In this document: positions 21,035-30,082 of the stretch, piece after piece
Position numbering within the stretch: position 1 is the first letter of the stretch
Layout of the letters: every line of letters starts with the position of its first letter
Assembly: GCA_030602245.1 (NCBI GenBank)
Contig: JAUWAC010000001.1
Span: 186,001-250,000 of the forward strand
Reading direction: 5' to 3'
Source: Marinobacterium sp.
GTDB taxonomy: Bacteria > Pseudomonadota > Gammaproteobacteria > Pseudomonadales > Balneatricaceae
Length of the DNA stretch: 64,000 nucleotides
Translations under genes and position numbers: made by a program
Notes under the pieces: model-generated
The model's database searches: none
What the model was told of the DNA's origin: nothing
Seen by the model: only the letters and a program-made list of their open reading frames with translations

Positions 21035-24000
21035 ATGATTCCACGCATCGCCGAAACCGATACGATCAAGGAGATCTATCTCGACTTCATTGACGCGCTC
21101 AGGAGCGCCGGATTCGAGGGTGATCTGAACCCGGACTATGCCAACCGCGTCGTGCTGTCCACCGACAACAGCATTTACCAGATTCTGCCGCAGGCGGTGC
21201 TGTATCCGCGTAATACGCAGGATCTTGTGCGCATTGCCGAGCTGGCGGATTCACCGCGTTTTCGCGACATTGTGCTCAGCGCGCGCGGCGGCGGCACCGG
21301 TACCAACGGCCAGTCGCTGACCGACGGGCTGGTGGTCGATGTATCGCGCCACATGAACCGCATTCTCGAGATCAACCCGGATGAGCGCTGGGTGCGCGTG
21401 CAGGGCGGGGTGGTCAAGGATCAGCTCAACGCCGCGCTCAAGCCGTACGGTCTGTTCTTTGCGCCGGAGCTGTCGACCAGTAACCGCGCCACCGTCGGCG
21501 GCATGATCAATACCGATGCCAGCGGTCAGGGATCGGTGATGTACGGCAAAACCCGTGACCACGTACTCGAGCTGACCAGCGTCTGGCTCGGCGGTGAGCT
21601 GTGGACCTCCGGTCCGATCGACGACGGCGAGCTGGAGCAGATCAAGGCACGGGACGATCGCATCGGTGAAGTGCACCGCGTGGTCGACGAGATCTATGCC
21701 GGCAACCGCGAGCTGATCGAGGCGACCTTCCCGAAACTGAACCGCTGCCTGACCGGGTACGATCTTGCCCATATCCGCGATGAGGAGGGGCGCTTCAACC
21801 TGAATTCCGTGCTCTGCGGCGCCGAGGGCTCGCTGGCCTTTATCGCCGAGGCCAGGCTCAACGTGCTGCCGATCCCGAAATATTCGGCGCTGGTCAACAT
21901 CAAGTACGACAGTTTCGAAGCCTCGCTGCGCGATGCGCAGGCGCTGATGCAGTGGGGACCGACCTCGATCGAGACCGTCGATTCGAAAGTGCTGAACCTG
22001 GCGATGGAGGATATCGTCTGGGACAGCGTGGCCGACTATTTCCCCAGCCACGCGGGTGAGCCGGAGATTCGCGGTATCAACCTGGTCGAGTACACCGGTG
22101 ACGATGACGCGCAGCTCAAGCGCGAAGTCGAGGCGCTGTGTCAGCATCTGGAGTCGGTCAAGGGGCAGGCGGGCGCCAGTTTCGGCTATACCGTTGCCTA
22201 CGGCGCCGGCGAGATCAACAAGATCTGGGCGATGCGCAAGCGCGCGGTCGGGCTGCTCGGCAATGCCAAGGGGCAGAAGCGACCGATCCCGTTTGTCGAG
22301 GATACGGCGGTACCGCCGGAGCATCTGGCCGACTACATCATGGAGTTCCGGGCGCTGCTGGACAGCCATGGGCTCGCCTACGGCATGTTCGGTCACGTCG
22401 ATTGCGGCGTGCTGCATGTGCGTCCCGCCATCGATATGAAGGATCCGCAGCAGGAAACCCTGATTCGGACCCTCTCCGACGGTGTCGCGGCACTGACGAA
22501 GAAGTACAAAGGGCTGCTGTGGGGTGAGCACGGCAAGGGGGTGCGCTCCGAATACGCGCCCGAGTTCTTTGGCCCGCTCTACCCGCAGCTGCAGAAACTC
22601 AAGGGGGCCTTCGACCCGCGTAACCAGCTCAATCCGGGCAAGATTGCGACGCCCGCGATCGCAGGGGCTGAGCTGCTCAGGATCGATGCCGTGCAGACCC
22701 GTGGTCAGCTCGACCGCGAGGTACCGGAGATCGTGCGCGAACAGTACGACTCGGCGATGAACTGTAACGGTAACGGCGCCTGCTACAACTACGATCCGAA
22801 CGATGCGATGTGTCCGTCCTGGAAGGGCACCCGCGAGCGCAAGCACTCGCCGAAGGGGCGCGCGTCGCTGATTCGTGAATGGCTGCGCCTGATGAGCCGT
22901 CAGGGGGTGGATCCGGTGGCGCAGGCACGTGAACTCCGTGCCTCCAGTGGTCTGCTGAGCTGGCCGGCACGGTTGCGCAACACCCTGGCGCGCAATCGCG
23001 GCGAGTACGATTTCTCGCATGAGGTGCACGAGGCGATGATGGGCTGTCTGGCGTGCAAATCCTGTGTTGCGCAGTGCCCGATCAAGGTTAACGTGCCGGA
23101 TTTTCGCGCCCGGTTCCTTGAGCTGTACTACAGCCGTTATCTGCGCCCGCTGAAGGACTATCTGGTCGGCAGTCTGGAATTCATGATCCCGACATTGGCC
23201 CGTTTCCCGGCGCCGTACAACTGGCTGATGCGCAACTCGCTGTCGCGCGCCGTCATGCGTCGCATCGTCGGTATGGTCGACAGCCCGGTGATCTGTACCA
23301 ACAGCCTGCGTCAGGGCATGCTGGAGCGGGGCATCGAGTGGGCCACGCCGGAGCGGATCAACGCCCTCAGCGACACCCAGCGTGAGCGTGCCGTGGTGAT
23401 CGTTCAGGATGCCTTCACCAGCTACTTCGAAACTCAGCTGGTGCTCGATCTGATCGATCTGCTCGGCCATTTCGGCTACTACGTGCTCGTGGCGCCGTTT
23501 ATGCCGAACGGAAAACCGCTTCACGTTCATGGTTTTATGAAGGCTTTCTCAGGGGTCGCACAACGTAACGCGAAGATGTTGAGCGCACTCGAGGCCACCG
23601 GGGTACCGCTGATCGGTGTCGATCCCTCGATGACGCTGACCTACCGTCAGGAGTATCAGGATGCGGTGGAGGGCGAGCTGCCCCGGGTCGCCCTGATTCA
23701 GGAGTGGCTGGTCGGCGAACTCGGTCGTATCCGGCTGGAGCGCGATCTGCCGCAGGGCCGTTACAAGCTGCTGGCACACTGTACCGAGAAGACATCGGTA
23801 CCGGCATCGCTGAAGCAGTGGCAGGCGATCTTCGATGCCCTCGGGCAGACGCTCGAGATCATGCCAGCAGGCTGTTGCGGCATGTCCGGCACCTTCGGTC
23901 ACGAGACAGCAAACTACCAGCGCTCGCGGGATATCTACGATCTCAGCTGGCGTGAGCTGGTCAACACGCCGGAGCATCGCGGCGAACTGATGGCGACTGG

Positions 24001-24091
24001 CTACTCCTGCCGCTCGCAGGTCAAACGGATGGACGATCAGCAGCTGCCGCATCCGCTGCAGGTGCTGCTGCGTCTCGTCGGCGACAGCTGA
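21035..24091 (+). CDS. ydiJ: FAD-binding and Fe-S dehydrogenase, YdiJ/D-2-hydroxyglutarate dehydrogenase type
   Basis: A 1018-residue fusion: an N-terminal PCMH-type FAD domain (SARGGGTGTNGQSLTDG around residue 85), an FAD-oxidase C domain ending with GKGVRSEYAPEFFG, then a ferredoxin-like region with Cys577, Cys583 and Cys593 (C-x5-C-x9-CP), a CLACKSCVAQCP cluster, and CCG-type motifs (GCCGMSGTFGHE, YSCRSQV) at the end. E. coli YdiJ-type enzymes oxidise D-2-hydroxyglutarate or related 2-hydroxy acids at the membrane. Divergent from a LysR regulator. The substrate is inferred from family only. Confidence 0.88.
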   Translation: MIPRIAETDTIKEIYLDFIDALRSAGFEGDLNPDYANRVVLSTDNSIYQILPQAVLYPRNTQDLVRIAELADSPRFRDIVLSARGGGTGTNGQSLTDGLVVDVSRHMNRILEINPDERWVRVQGGVVKDQLNAALKPYGLFFAPELSTSNRATVGGMINTDASGQGSVMYGKTRDHVLELTSVWLGGELWTSGPIDDGELEQIKARDDRIGEVHRVVDEIYAGNRELIEATFPKLNRCLTGYDLAHIRDEEGRFNLNSVLCGAEGSLAFIAEARLNVLPIPKYSALVNIKYDSFEASLRDAQALMQWGPTSIETVDSKVLNLAMEDIVWDSVADYFPSHAGEPEIRGINLVEYTGDDDAQLKREVEALCQHLESVKGQAGASFGYTVAYGAGEINKIWAMRKRAVGLLGNAKGQKRPIPFVEDTAVPPEHLADYIMEFRALLDSHGLAYGMFGHVDCGVLHVRPAIDMKDPQQETLIRTLSDGVAALTKKYKGLLWGEHGKGVRSEYAPEFFGPLYPQLQKLKGAFDPRNQLNPGKIATPAIAGAELLRIDAVQTRGQLDREVPEIVREQYDSAMNCNGNGACYNYDPNDAMCPSWKGTRERKHSPKGRASLIREWLRLMSRQGVDPVAQARELRASSGLLSWPARLRNTLARNRGEYDFSHEVHEAMMGCLACKSCVAQCPIKVNVPDFRARFLELYYSRYLRPLKDYLVGSLEFMIPTLARFPAPYNWLMRNSLSRAVMRRIVGMVDSPVICTNSLRQGMLERGIEWATPERINALSDTQRERAVVIVQDAFTSYFETQLVLDLIDLLGHFGYYVLVAPFMPNGKPLHVHGFMKAFSGVAQRNAKMLSALEATGVPLIGVDPSMTLTYRQEYQDAVEGELPRVALIQEWLVGELGRIRLERDLPQGRYKLLAHCTEKTSVPASLKQWQAIFDALGQTLEIMPAGCCGMSGTFGHETANYQRSRDIYDLSWRELVNTPEHRGELMATGYSCRSQVKRMDDQQLPHPLQVLLRLVGDS

Positions 24092-24276
24092 TACGACCCG
24101 CCGCCACGTCTTAGCGGACCGACCCTGCCTGTTGTGACGCGCAGGGCCGGTTACGCCGGGCGCCTCGTGCCGCGATCCTGCGGCATGGTCTGAAAGTTGT
24201 AGTGCAACTGCACAACGGATCCGCGATCATGGGTGCCTGTCCATCCAATCTTGCAAGCGTTCAAAAGGAGTCTGCT

Positions 24277-24762
24277 GTGGAAGATCTGTTGCCTGAGCTT
24301 TGTGATCAGTTCCCGGAATGGGTGCAGGTTGTCGAGCCGATGTTCGCCAACTTCGGCGGCCGTGAAGCCTTTGGTGGTGAAATCGTTACGATCAAGGCGT
24401 TCGAAGACAACTCGCTGGTGCGCGAGCAGGTCGCTCAGCCCGGCGCCGGTAAAGTGCTGGTGGTCGATGGCGGTGGTTCCATGCGCCGTGCGATGCTCGG
24501 TGACATGCTGGCCGAGAAAGCCAGTCAGAACGGCTGGGAGGGGATCATCATCTACGGCTGCATCCGTGACGTGAACGCCATCGGCAACACCGATATCGGC
24601 GTCCAGGCGCTGGGTACGCACCCGATGAAAACCGATAAGCGGGGCCTTGGCGACCTGAACGTCGAGGTGACATTCGGCGGCGTGACCTTCCGCCCCGGTG
24701 ACTACGTCTATGCCGACAACAACGGCATTCTGGTTTCCCCGCAGAAGCTCGAACTCGCCTGA
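24277..24762 (+). CDS. rraA: Ribonuclease E activity regulator RraA
   Basis: 161 residues, the same length as E. coli RraA, starting at a GTG preceded by AAGGAG at 24265-24270 with 6-base spacing. Family motifs include [17 protein letters not shown] near the N-terminus, [26 protein letters not shown] and [20 protein letters not shown]. RraA binds RNase E and lowers its activity. The same fold also includes 4-hydroxy-4-methyl-2-oxoglutarate aldolases, but the N-terminal pattern and length favour RraA. It follows the dehydrogenase gene at 185 bases and is probably separately transcribed. Confidence 0.9.
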   Translation: MEDLLPELCDQFPEWVQVVEPMFANFGGREAFGGEIVTIKAFEDNSLVREQVAQPGAGKVLVVDGGGSMRRAMLGDMLAEKASQNGWEGIIIYGCIRDVNAIGNTDIGVQALGTHPMKTDKRGLGDLNVEVTFGGVTFRPGDYVYADNNGILVSPQKLELA

Positions 24763-24771
24763 GTGAGCGAT

Positions 24772-24793
24772 GGCACGGCGCGTCCGCCGTGCC
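24772..24793 (+). terminator. Hairpin after rraA, no T run
   Basis: GGCACGGCG and CGCCGTGCC form a perfect 9-bp stem around CGTC, beginning 9 bases after the rraA stop. No T run follows. Confidence 0.5.
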
Positions 24794-25114
24794 GATCCCC
24801 ACCGTTAATTCCCACGCCCGATCAATGGCTACTTTCGACGCCCGATAACCTCCGTTCGCAGCGGGTCAGGGGTCGATATGCCCGAATTTCACCACCTGCA
24901 ATGGTCGTGCGCCCCAAGTGCAGTAGTCGTGTGGAGGGAGGCTGCTCTCTTTCGTGCCCGCCCGTTTTTGCCGCTTTGGCCGCGCACCGAAAACCCGATC
25001 AAAACGGTGCCACGGTCGAATACAGCGCAACGCCCACCGCACCAATAATCGCTCCCCATCAGGCAGGGCAACGGGCTCATGCCTGACTGTCATGACCAAA
25101 CACAAGGGGATGCC
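24794..25114 (+). other. Intergenic region upstream of the porin remnant
   Basis: About 320 bases with no convincing gene on either strand. Short open frames here lack ribosome sites and family resemblance. The region presumably holds the promoter of the porin remnant at 25115. No tRNA, hairpin with T run or repeat was seen. Confidence 0.5.
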
Positions 25115-25510
25115 ATGAACAACAATAAAATGACCCGCTCACTGCTGGCGCTGGCCATTGCGGTTTCAGCCAGTGCCGCGCAGGCCGAGATTGTGCTCTA
25201 CGATCAGAACGACACCACGTTCTCCGCCGATGGCCTGCTGAACGCCTTTTACACCTATCAGGATCAGGGCGATCAGACCGTGTCCCGTGTGCGGATGGGG
25301 TTTCTGCCCAACTACATCGGTTTTAACGTCAGCAAGCAGCAGGGCGACCTGAAACTGGGTGGCCGTTCGTCGCTCTGGGTGACGATCAACGATTCCAACG
25401 ACCTTGGCAGTGACAATGCCAGCAAGACCGACAGCGCCATCGATGTGCGTCAGTTCTACGCCACCGTCGACGGCGATTGGGCAAAGCGCGGCCCCCGAAT
25501 CTATGCTTAA
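25115..25510 (+). pseudogene. Truncated Gram-negative porin (N-terminal third only)
   Basis: Encodes 131 residues: a signal peptide ending SAAQA, then EIVLYDQNDTTFSADGLLNAFY, SRVRMGFLPNYIGFN and IDVRQFYATVDGDW, the first beta strands of a trimeric porin-like outer-membrane protein. Family members run to about 350 residues and continue after DGDW with a GRQFGLYGR-like segment. Here the frame turns into AKRGPRIYA and stops. No C-terminal strands, including the terminal aromatic residue needed for barrel assembly, were found downstream, so a functional barrel is not expected. The start has AAGGGG upstream. Confidence 0.7.
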
Positions 25511-25691
25511 AGAGCACTGAACAGGTCGTGCGAGCGCTCGCCGGATCTCGCGGCCGGGGCGTGTCCGGTGGCCATGCTTCCTCTGGCGTGTTCAGCGCTG
25601 TTGTCGGTTGTCCCGTGCTGAGCACAGGGCATCAGGTGTCATACAGGGAGGCGTCTGACGTCAAGATCCATCCAGACGAGAGGCTATTGCC

Positions 25692-26156
25692 ATGTCCATT
25701 TCCTCCACCGTGCAGAGTTACCTCGAGCGCGAAAACGTGCACTACCATCTGCGGCATCACCCCTACACCGAAACCGCCATGACGTCGGCGTTCGCCGCCC
25801 GGGTACCGGCGCACCGCGTCGCCAAAGGCGTCGTGTTGAAGGACGAAGAGGGGTTCGTCATGGCCGTGGTGCCATCGGACCGCAAGGTCGATATCGAAGC
25901 GGTCAACCGCTCACTGAACCGCCTGCTGGCACCGGCTACGCAGAAGGATGTCAAAATCCTGTTTCGCGACTGCCAGGCCGGCGCGGTCCCGTCTCTGGGG
26001 CAGGCGTACAACATGAAAGTCATCTGGGACGACAGTCTGGCCACTGAACAGTGCTGTTACCTCGAAAGCGGCGACCACAGCGAACTGCTGGAGGTCGACA
26101 AGGAGAGTTTCGTGCGTCTGATGGCGCAGCAGCCCCACGGCATGATCTGCCATTGA
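25692..26156 (+). CDS. YbaK/EbsC-type aminoacyl-tRNA deacylase
   Basis: A 154-residue single YbaK domain protein that hydrolyses mischarged aminoacyl-tRNA in trans. The family pattern includes the N-terminal HPYTETAMTSAFAARVPAHRVAKGVVLKDEEG region with the catalytic Lys (shown in part), VVPSDRKVDIEAVN, and the ending GDHSELLEVDKESFVRLMA. Starts at the ATG following GAGAGGCTATTGCC. Which mischarged tRNA it clears is not identifiable. A hairpin follows the stop. Confidence 0.85.
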   Translation: MSISSTVQSYLERENVHYHLRHHPYTETAMTSAFAARVPAHRVAKGVVLKDEEGFVMAVVPSDRKVDIEAVNRSLNRLLAPATQKDVKILFRDCQAGAVPSLGQAYNMKVIWDDSLATEQCCYLESGDHSELLEVDKESFVRLMAQQPHGMICH

Positions 26157-26162
26157 TGCCGT

Positions 26163-26185
26163 CCCGGCAGACCGCCGCTGCCGGG
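26163..26185 (+). terminator. Hairpin after the YbaK gene, no T run
   Basis: CCCGGCAG and CTGCCGGG form a perfect 8-bp stem with a 7-base loop, 6 bases after the stop. No T run follows. Confidence 0.45.
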
Positions 26186-26291
26186 TGGCCGTTTCCCGTC
26201 CCTGACATCCCCGGGGTTGCACTTTACTTGCAGTCAGCAATAATCACTGACTATGTATTCTTTCATACCCCTTTGAATCGACGGGAAAAAT

Positions 26292-26816
26292 ATGCTGAAC
26301 AGACTCGCGATCATCGCCCGCAGCCGGCTCTACTGGTTTCTCGTCCTGCTCGCCTGCCTCGCGCTTGAAGGTGTCGCGCTGTACTACCAGTACATTCTCG
26401 ACTACGGGCCCTGCGTGCTCTGTGTGCATATCCGCGCCTGGATCGCCGGTATCGCGCTGGTGGCATTGCTGATGATGATCGTTGGCGGGCCGTTGGCGGC
26501 ACTGGGGCATCTGGCGTCGCTCGGGCTTGCACTGGGGATGCTGCGCAGCAGCTATGTGACGCTGGGTGTCGAGCGCGGCACCATCATCGACGCCTGCACC
26601 ATGGACCCGCAGTTCCCGTCGTGGTTACCGCTGCACCAGTGGTTGCCAACCCTGTTCGAACCCTGGGAGCCGTGCGGCTATACGCCGATGCTGGCATTCA
26701 ACGTATCGATGGCGGAGGCGCTGATCGTGATTTCGCTGCTGTGGGTGCTGGTGTCGCTGGTACTGCTGCTGGGCAGCTTCAAAAAACCGCGGCGAGAGAA
26801 GGGGCTGTTCCTGTAA
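26292..26816 (+). CDS. dsbB: Disulfide bond formation protein DsbB
   Basis: Inner-membrane quinone reductase that reoxidises DsbA. The 174-residue protein has four membrane segments, the first periplasmic Cys pair as CVLC after YYQYILDYGP, and the second pair as Cys in IDACTMDP and WEPCGYTP. All four catalytic cysteines are present. It is relevant to the periplasmic quinoproteins and c-type cytochromes of the following island, which depend on disulfide handling. DsbA itself is not in the window. Confidence 0.95.
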   Translation: MLNRLAIIARSRLYWFLVLLACLALEGVALYYQYILDYGPCVLCVHIRAWIAGIALVALLMMIVGGPLAALGHLASLGLALGMLRSSYVTLGVERGTIIDACTMDPQFPSWLPLHQWLPTLFEPWEPCGYTPMLAFNVSMAEALIVISLLWVLVSLVLLLGSFKKPRREKGLFL

Positions 26817-27031
26817 CGAGCCCGCGCGTAACCGAATAGTCCCCATCACCGGCCGGGCCCGTCATGACCCGGCAATCGGCTCGATGACGCTGAATCTGTC
26901 GGCCAGCCTGCTCGGGCCCGATATCCGCTTTGCCGATGCGCCGGCCACGGCGCTGATGAAGCCTTTGTCCTGACAACCCTCTCGCACCTCTTCTGTTGTC
27001 CTCAGCGATCGCCACGTGTGTGTCTGTTAGC

Positions 27032-27045
27032 GTAATCATCATTAC
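27032..27045. promoter_or_regulatory. Palindrome upstream of the MFS gene
   Basis: GTAAT-CATC-ATTAC is a perfect 5+5 palindrome 57 bases before the chosen MFS start, beside a TTTATC element that could be a -10 box. The position suits a repressor operator for an efflux gene. No regulator gene is adjacent. Confidence 0.35.
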
Positions 27046-27102
27046 ACTTTATCGTCGGGCAGCGTTAGAATGGCACTCCATCCATTGGAACGCATCGCCT
27101 GC

Positions 27103-28515
27103 ATGACGACAGACACCAGATCAGCACTGGAATCCTCTTCGGCCCGCTGGCTGACACTGATCAGCATCTGTGTGGCCACCTTTCTGATGCCGATGAGTCT
27201 GTCGGCGGTCAATGTCGCGCTGCCGGCGATCGCCCGGGATCTGCAGGCGGATGCGGTACTGGTCAGCTGGGTACCGACCATGAACCTGCTCGGTGCCGTT
27301 GCGCTGCAGCTGCCGGCGGGACGGATTGCCGACATGATCGGTCGCAAGCGCGTATTTCAGGCCGGCGTGCTGTTGTTCGCACTCAGCTCGCTGGCGGTAC
27401 TAACGGTCAGTGATATTCGTGTGTTTCTGCTGCTGCGTCTGCTGCAGGGCGTCGCCGGCGCGATGATCTTCGGCACCGGCATGGCGATCATCAGTCAGGT
27501 GTTCAGCGGCCACAACCGCGGTATGGCGCTGGGACTGACATCGGCTTCGGTCTATCTGGGGCTGACCTGCGGGCCGATGATCGGCGGCTGGCTGACCGAA
27601 TTCTGGGGCTGGCACGCGGTCTTTCTTGCACCGTTACCGCTGACGGTGCTGACCCTCGTGCTGGTGGGCATGTTCGTGCAGGAATCTGCGCGCAATCCTG
27701 ACGAACGGCTCGACTGGCTGGGCAGCCTGATCTTTACCTGTGCCGCCAGTACGCTGTTTATCGGTATCTCGGCACTGCCGCGCCTGTCCGGCGTACTGCT
27801 GTCACTGCTGGGACTGGCGGCCGCTGGTTTGTTTATCTATCAGCAGGAGCGCTCACCGCACCCGCTGATCCGGGTCCGCCGTCTGGTCGCCAATCGCGTG
27901 TTCTTTCGCTCGATACAGTCCAGTTTCCTGATGTACGGCGCCAACTACCCGTTGCAGTTCATGCTCAGCCTCTACCTGCAATACATTCAGGCGCTGACGC
28001 CTTCCGAGGCGGGACAGCTGATGCTGTTGCAGGCACTGGTGATGGTGGTTGTGGCCCCATTATCGGGGCGTCTGTCGGACTGGCTGGAACCACGGATTCC
28101 CGCCACCCTCGGCTGCATGCTGTTTGCCGGCGGCTTTGTCAGTCTGTCGCTGCTGCACACCAGCAGTCCGCTGACGCAGGTGGCCTTTACGCTGCTGGCG
28201 ATGGGGCTTGGTTTTGGTCTGTTTTCATCACCCAACAACAATGCGGCGCTCTCGTCCGTGGCACCGGAGCGGCTTGGCGTTGCCTCGTCGCTGCTGAATA
28301 TATCGCGCAGCATGGGCAACATGCTGGGCATGGCGGTGGTGGTGTTCCTGTTCAACCTGCTGATCGGCAAGGCGCAGATCGAGCCGGCGCAATACCCGGC
28401 GCTGATGGCTGCGCTGCGGATCGCGTTTCTGATCTGTGCCGGCTACGCGCTGATCGCGGCGATCACCTCATGGCGCCGTGGCCGACTCCATCCCGCAGCG
28501 GACAGCGCGCCCTGA
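27103..28515 (+). CDS. MFS transporter, DHA2-like drug exporter family
   Basis: A 470-residue membrane protein from this start with about 14 hydrophobic segments. Motif A appears as GRIADMIGRKRVF between segments 2 and 3 and motif C-like GLTCGPMIGGWLTEFWGWHAVF near segment 5 (in part), as in proton-driven multidrug exporters such as EmrB relatives. An ATG at 27070 is also in frame; neither has a strong ribosome site, and 27103 gives the more typical short leader. Substrate unknown. Convergent with the ABC permease gene, 9 bases between stops. Confidence 0.88.
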   Translation: MTTDTRSALESSSARWLTLISICVATFLMPMSLSAVNVALPAIARDLQADAVLVSWVPTMNLLGAVALQLPAGRIADMIGRKRVFQAGVLLFALSSLAVLTVSDIRVFLLLRLLQGVAGAMIFGTGMAIISQVFSGHNRGMALGLTSASVYLGLTCGPMIGGWLTEFWGWHAVFLAPLPLTVLTLVLVGMFVQESARNPDERLDWLGSLIFTCAASTLFIGISALPRLSGVLLSLLGLAAAGLFIYQQERSPHPLIRVRRLVANRVFFRSIQSSFLMYGANYPLQFMLSLYLQYIQALTPSEAGQLMLLQALVMVVVAPLSGRLSDWLEPRIPATLGCMLFAGGFVSLSLLHTSSPLTQVAFTLLAMGLGFGLFSSPNNNAALSSVAPERLGVASSLLNISRSMGNMLGMAVVVFLFNLLIGKAQIEPAQYPALMAALRIAFLICAGYALIAAITSWRRGRLHPAADSAP

Positions 28516-28524
28516 GGTGTCATC

Positions 28525-29328
28525 TCAGCCGCGCGCCGGTGCAGCGCGCACGGTGCGTTCCGGGTTGAAGCTCAGAATCGCCAGCAGCGTGAACAGCACA
28601 GTGCAGCCAAGCGTGATCGCCAGTGCCGGCAGATTGAGCTGCTGATAGAGCGCAAAACGCACCAGCTCCACGGCATGGGTAAAGGGGTTGTACTGACAGA
28701 CCCAGTACAGCCATTCGCTGGACTCACGCATCTTCCACAACGGGTAGAGTGCCGAGGACAGGAAGAACATCGGAAAGATGACGAAATTCATCACGCCGGC
28801 GAAGTTTTCCAGCTGCCGGATGCGGGCGGACAGAAAGAGCCCGATTGCGCCCAGCAGCAGTGCCACCAGTACCAGTGCCGGCAGCACCGTCACCAGTCCC
28901 CACAGCGGTGGTTCGACGCCGGCGAGCCAGGCCAGCCCCAGAAACGCATAGACCTGAAGGATCGAGATCAGCGCGATCGCCAGCAGTTTGCTTACCAGCA
29001 GCCAGCTGCGCGGCACCGGACTCATCAGCAGCACTTTCATGCTGCCCATCTCCCGGTCGTAGACCATCGACAGTGAACTCTGCATGCCGTTGAACAGCAG
29101 GATCATGCAGCAAAGCCCCGGCGCGATATAGGTTTCGTAGGTGATGTAGGTCTGGTAGGGCGGGATGATCGCCACCCCCAGCGCGGCGCGAAAACCGGCG
29201 GCAAACACCACCAGCCAGAGCAGGGGGCGTACCAGCGCGCTGAGAAAACGGCTGCGTTGCTGGATGAAACGCCAGAACTCCCGTTTGACGACACCGTTGA
29301 ACGCGTACAGGCAGGTGTTCAGATTCAT
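28525..29328 (-). CDS. ABC-2 type permease, PQQ alcohol dehydrogenase-associated (PedC-like)
   Basis: A 267-residue membrane protein with six hydrophobic segments and the ABC-2 pattern (PGLCCMILLFNGMQ, ALYPLWKM, NPFTHAVELVRFALY). It overlaps the ATPase gene by 4 bases and closes a four-gene leftward operon of permease, ATPase, beta-propeller and binding protein, the composition described as PedA1A2BC in Pseudomonas putida. That transporter has been reported as important for rare-earth-dependent growth. Whether this permease imports metal or exports something else is not settled by sequence. Confidence 0.87.
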   Translation of the reverse strand: MNLNTCLYAFNGVVKREFWRFIQQRSRFLSALVRPLLWLVVFAAGFRAALGVAIIPPYQTYITYETYIAPGLCCMILLFNGMQSSLSMVYDREMGSMKVLLMSPVPRSWLLVSKLLAIALISILQVYAFLGLAWLAGVEPPLWGLVTVLPALVLVALLLGAIGLFLSARIRQLENFAGVMNFVIFPMFFLSSALYPLWKMRESSEWLYWVCQYNPFTHAVELVRFALYQQLNLPALAITLGCTVLFTLLAILSFNPERTVRAAPARG

Positions 29329-30065
29329 GCGGCAGGTGCTCCGGTCAGACGCTCGAACAGCTCGGTAACAGAGTCGATCCCCTGCTCACGGCAGATCGCT
29401 GCGCCGCTACCGCGCGCACAGACGCGGCCGCGATGCAGGATGATCAGCGGATCATCCGGCGCCACCTCCTCCAGCAGGTGGGTGGCCCAGAGCACGGTGA
29501 GTCCGCGCTCGTTGCAGAGCGATCGCACCGCGCGGTTGATCGTCTGCCGCGAGGCGATATCGAGACCGGCACTGGCCTCATCGAGCAGCAGTACCGACGG
29601 CTGGTGCAGCAGGGCGCGGGCAATCTCTACGCGCCGGCGATGGCCGCCATTGAGCGCCCGTACCCGGTCATGCCGTCGCTCAGCGAGACCGAGCCACTCC
29701 AGTTCGCAGGCCGCCCGTGCGCGTATCTGACGGCTGGAGAGTCCGTGCAGCGCACCGTGATATTCAAGGTTCTGCTGCACCGTCAGGTCCAGATCCAGCG
29801 TGCTTTGCTGGAACACGACACCGAGGTGGCCAAGATAGTGTCGCGGCGCCTCGTCTACCGGCACACCCTCGAACAGGATGTCGCCCTGCTGGATGCGGTA
29901 GAGTCGGGTGAGCAACGCGAACAACGTCGATTTGCCGGCGCCGTTCGGGCCCAGCAGCGCATTGAAGCCGCCGCGCTGCAACGTCAGGCTGACCCGGTCG
30001 AGCGCGAGGCGGGCGCCGTAACGGTGGCTCAGATGGCGGACCTCAATGGCCGGCTGCTCGTTCAT
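29325..30065 (-). CDS. ABC transporter ATP-binding protein, PQQ-associated (PedB-like)
   Basis: A 246-residue ATPase with Walker A GPNGAGKST near residue 38, a signature region reading LNGGHRRRVEIARALLHQP (the usual LSGGQ is LNGGH here) and Walker B VLLLDEAS. The start was placed at the ATG of MNEQPAIEVRHLSHRYG because GGAG lies six bases upstream; a longer frame exists. It is coupled to the permease by a 4-base overlap and sits 17 bases downstream of the beta-propeller gene, so it belongs to the same operon. Confidence 0.9.
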   Translation of the reverse strand: MNEQPAIEVRHLSHRYGARLALDRVSLTLQRGGFNALLGPNGAGKSTLFALLTRLYRIQQGDILFEGVPVDEAPRHYLGHLGVVFQQSTLDLDLTVQQNLEYHGALHGLSSRQIRARAACELEWLGLAERRHDRVRALNGGHRRRVEIARALLHQPSVLLLDEASAGLDIASRQTINRAVRSLCNERGLTVLWATHLLEEVAPDDPLIILHRGRVCARGSGAAICREQGIDSVTELFERLTGAPAA

Positions 30066-30082
30066 GCTGCGCTCCATTGCTG

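Noticed and set aside
25511-25691. Insertion sequence that interrupted the porin
   Set aside because: No terminal inverted repeats, target duplication or transposase fragment could be found in the 180 bases after the truncated gene.
26817-27031. Possible small gene between dsbB and the MFS gene
   Set aside because: Short frames such as MTLNLSASLLGPDIRFADAP lack a ribosome site and recognisable homology; treated as intergenic.
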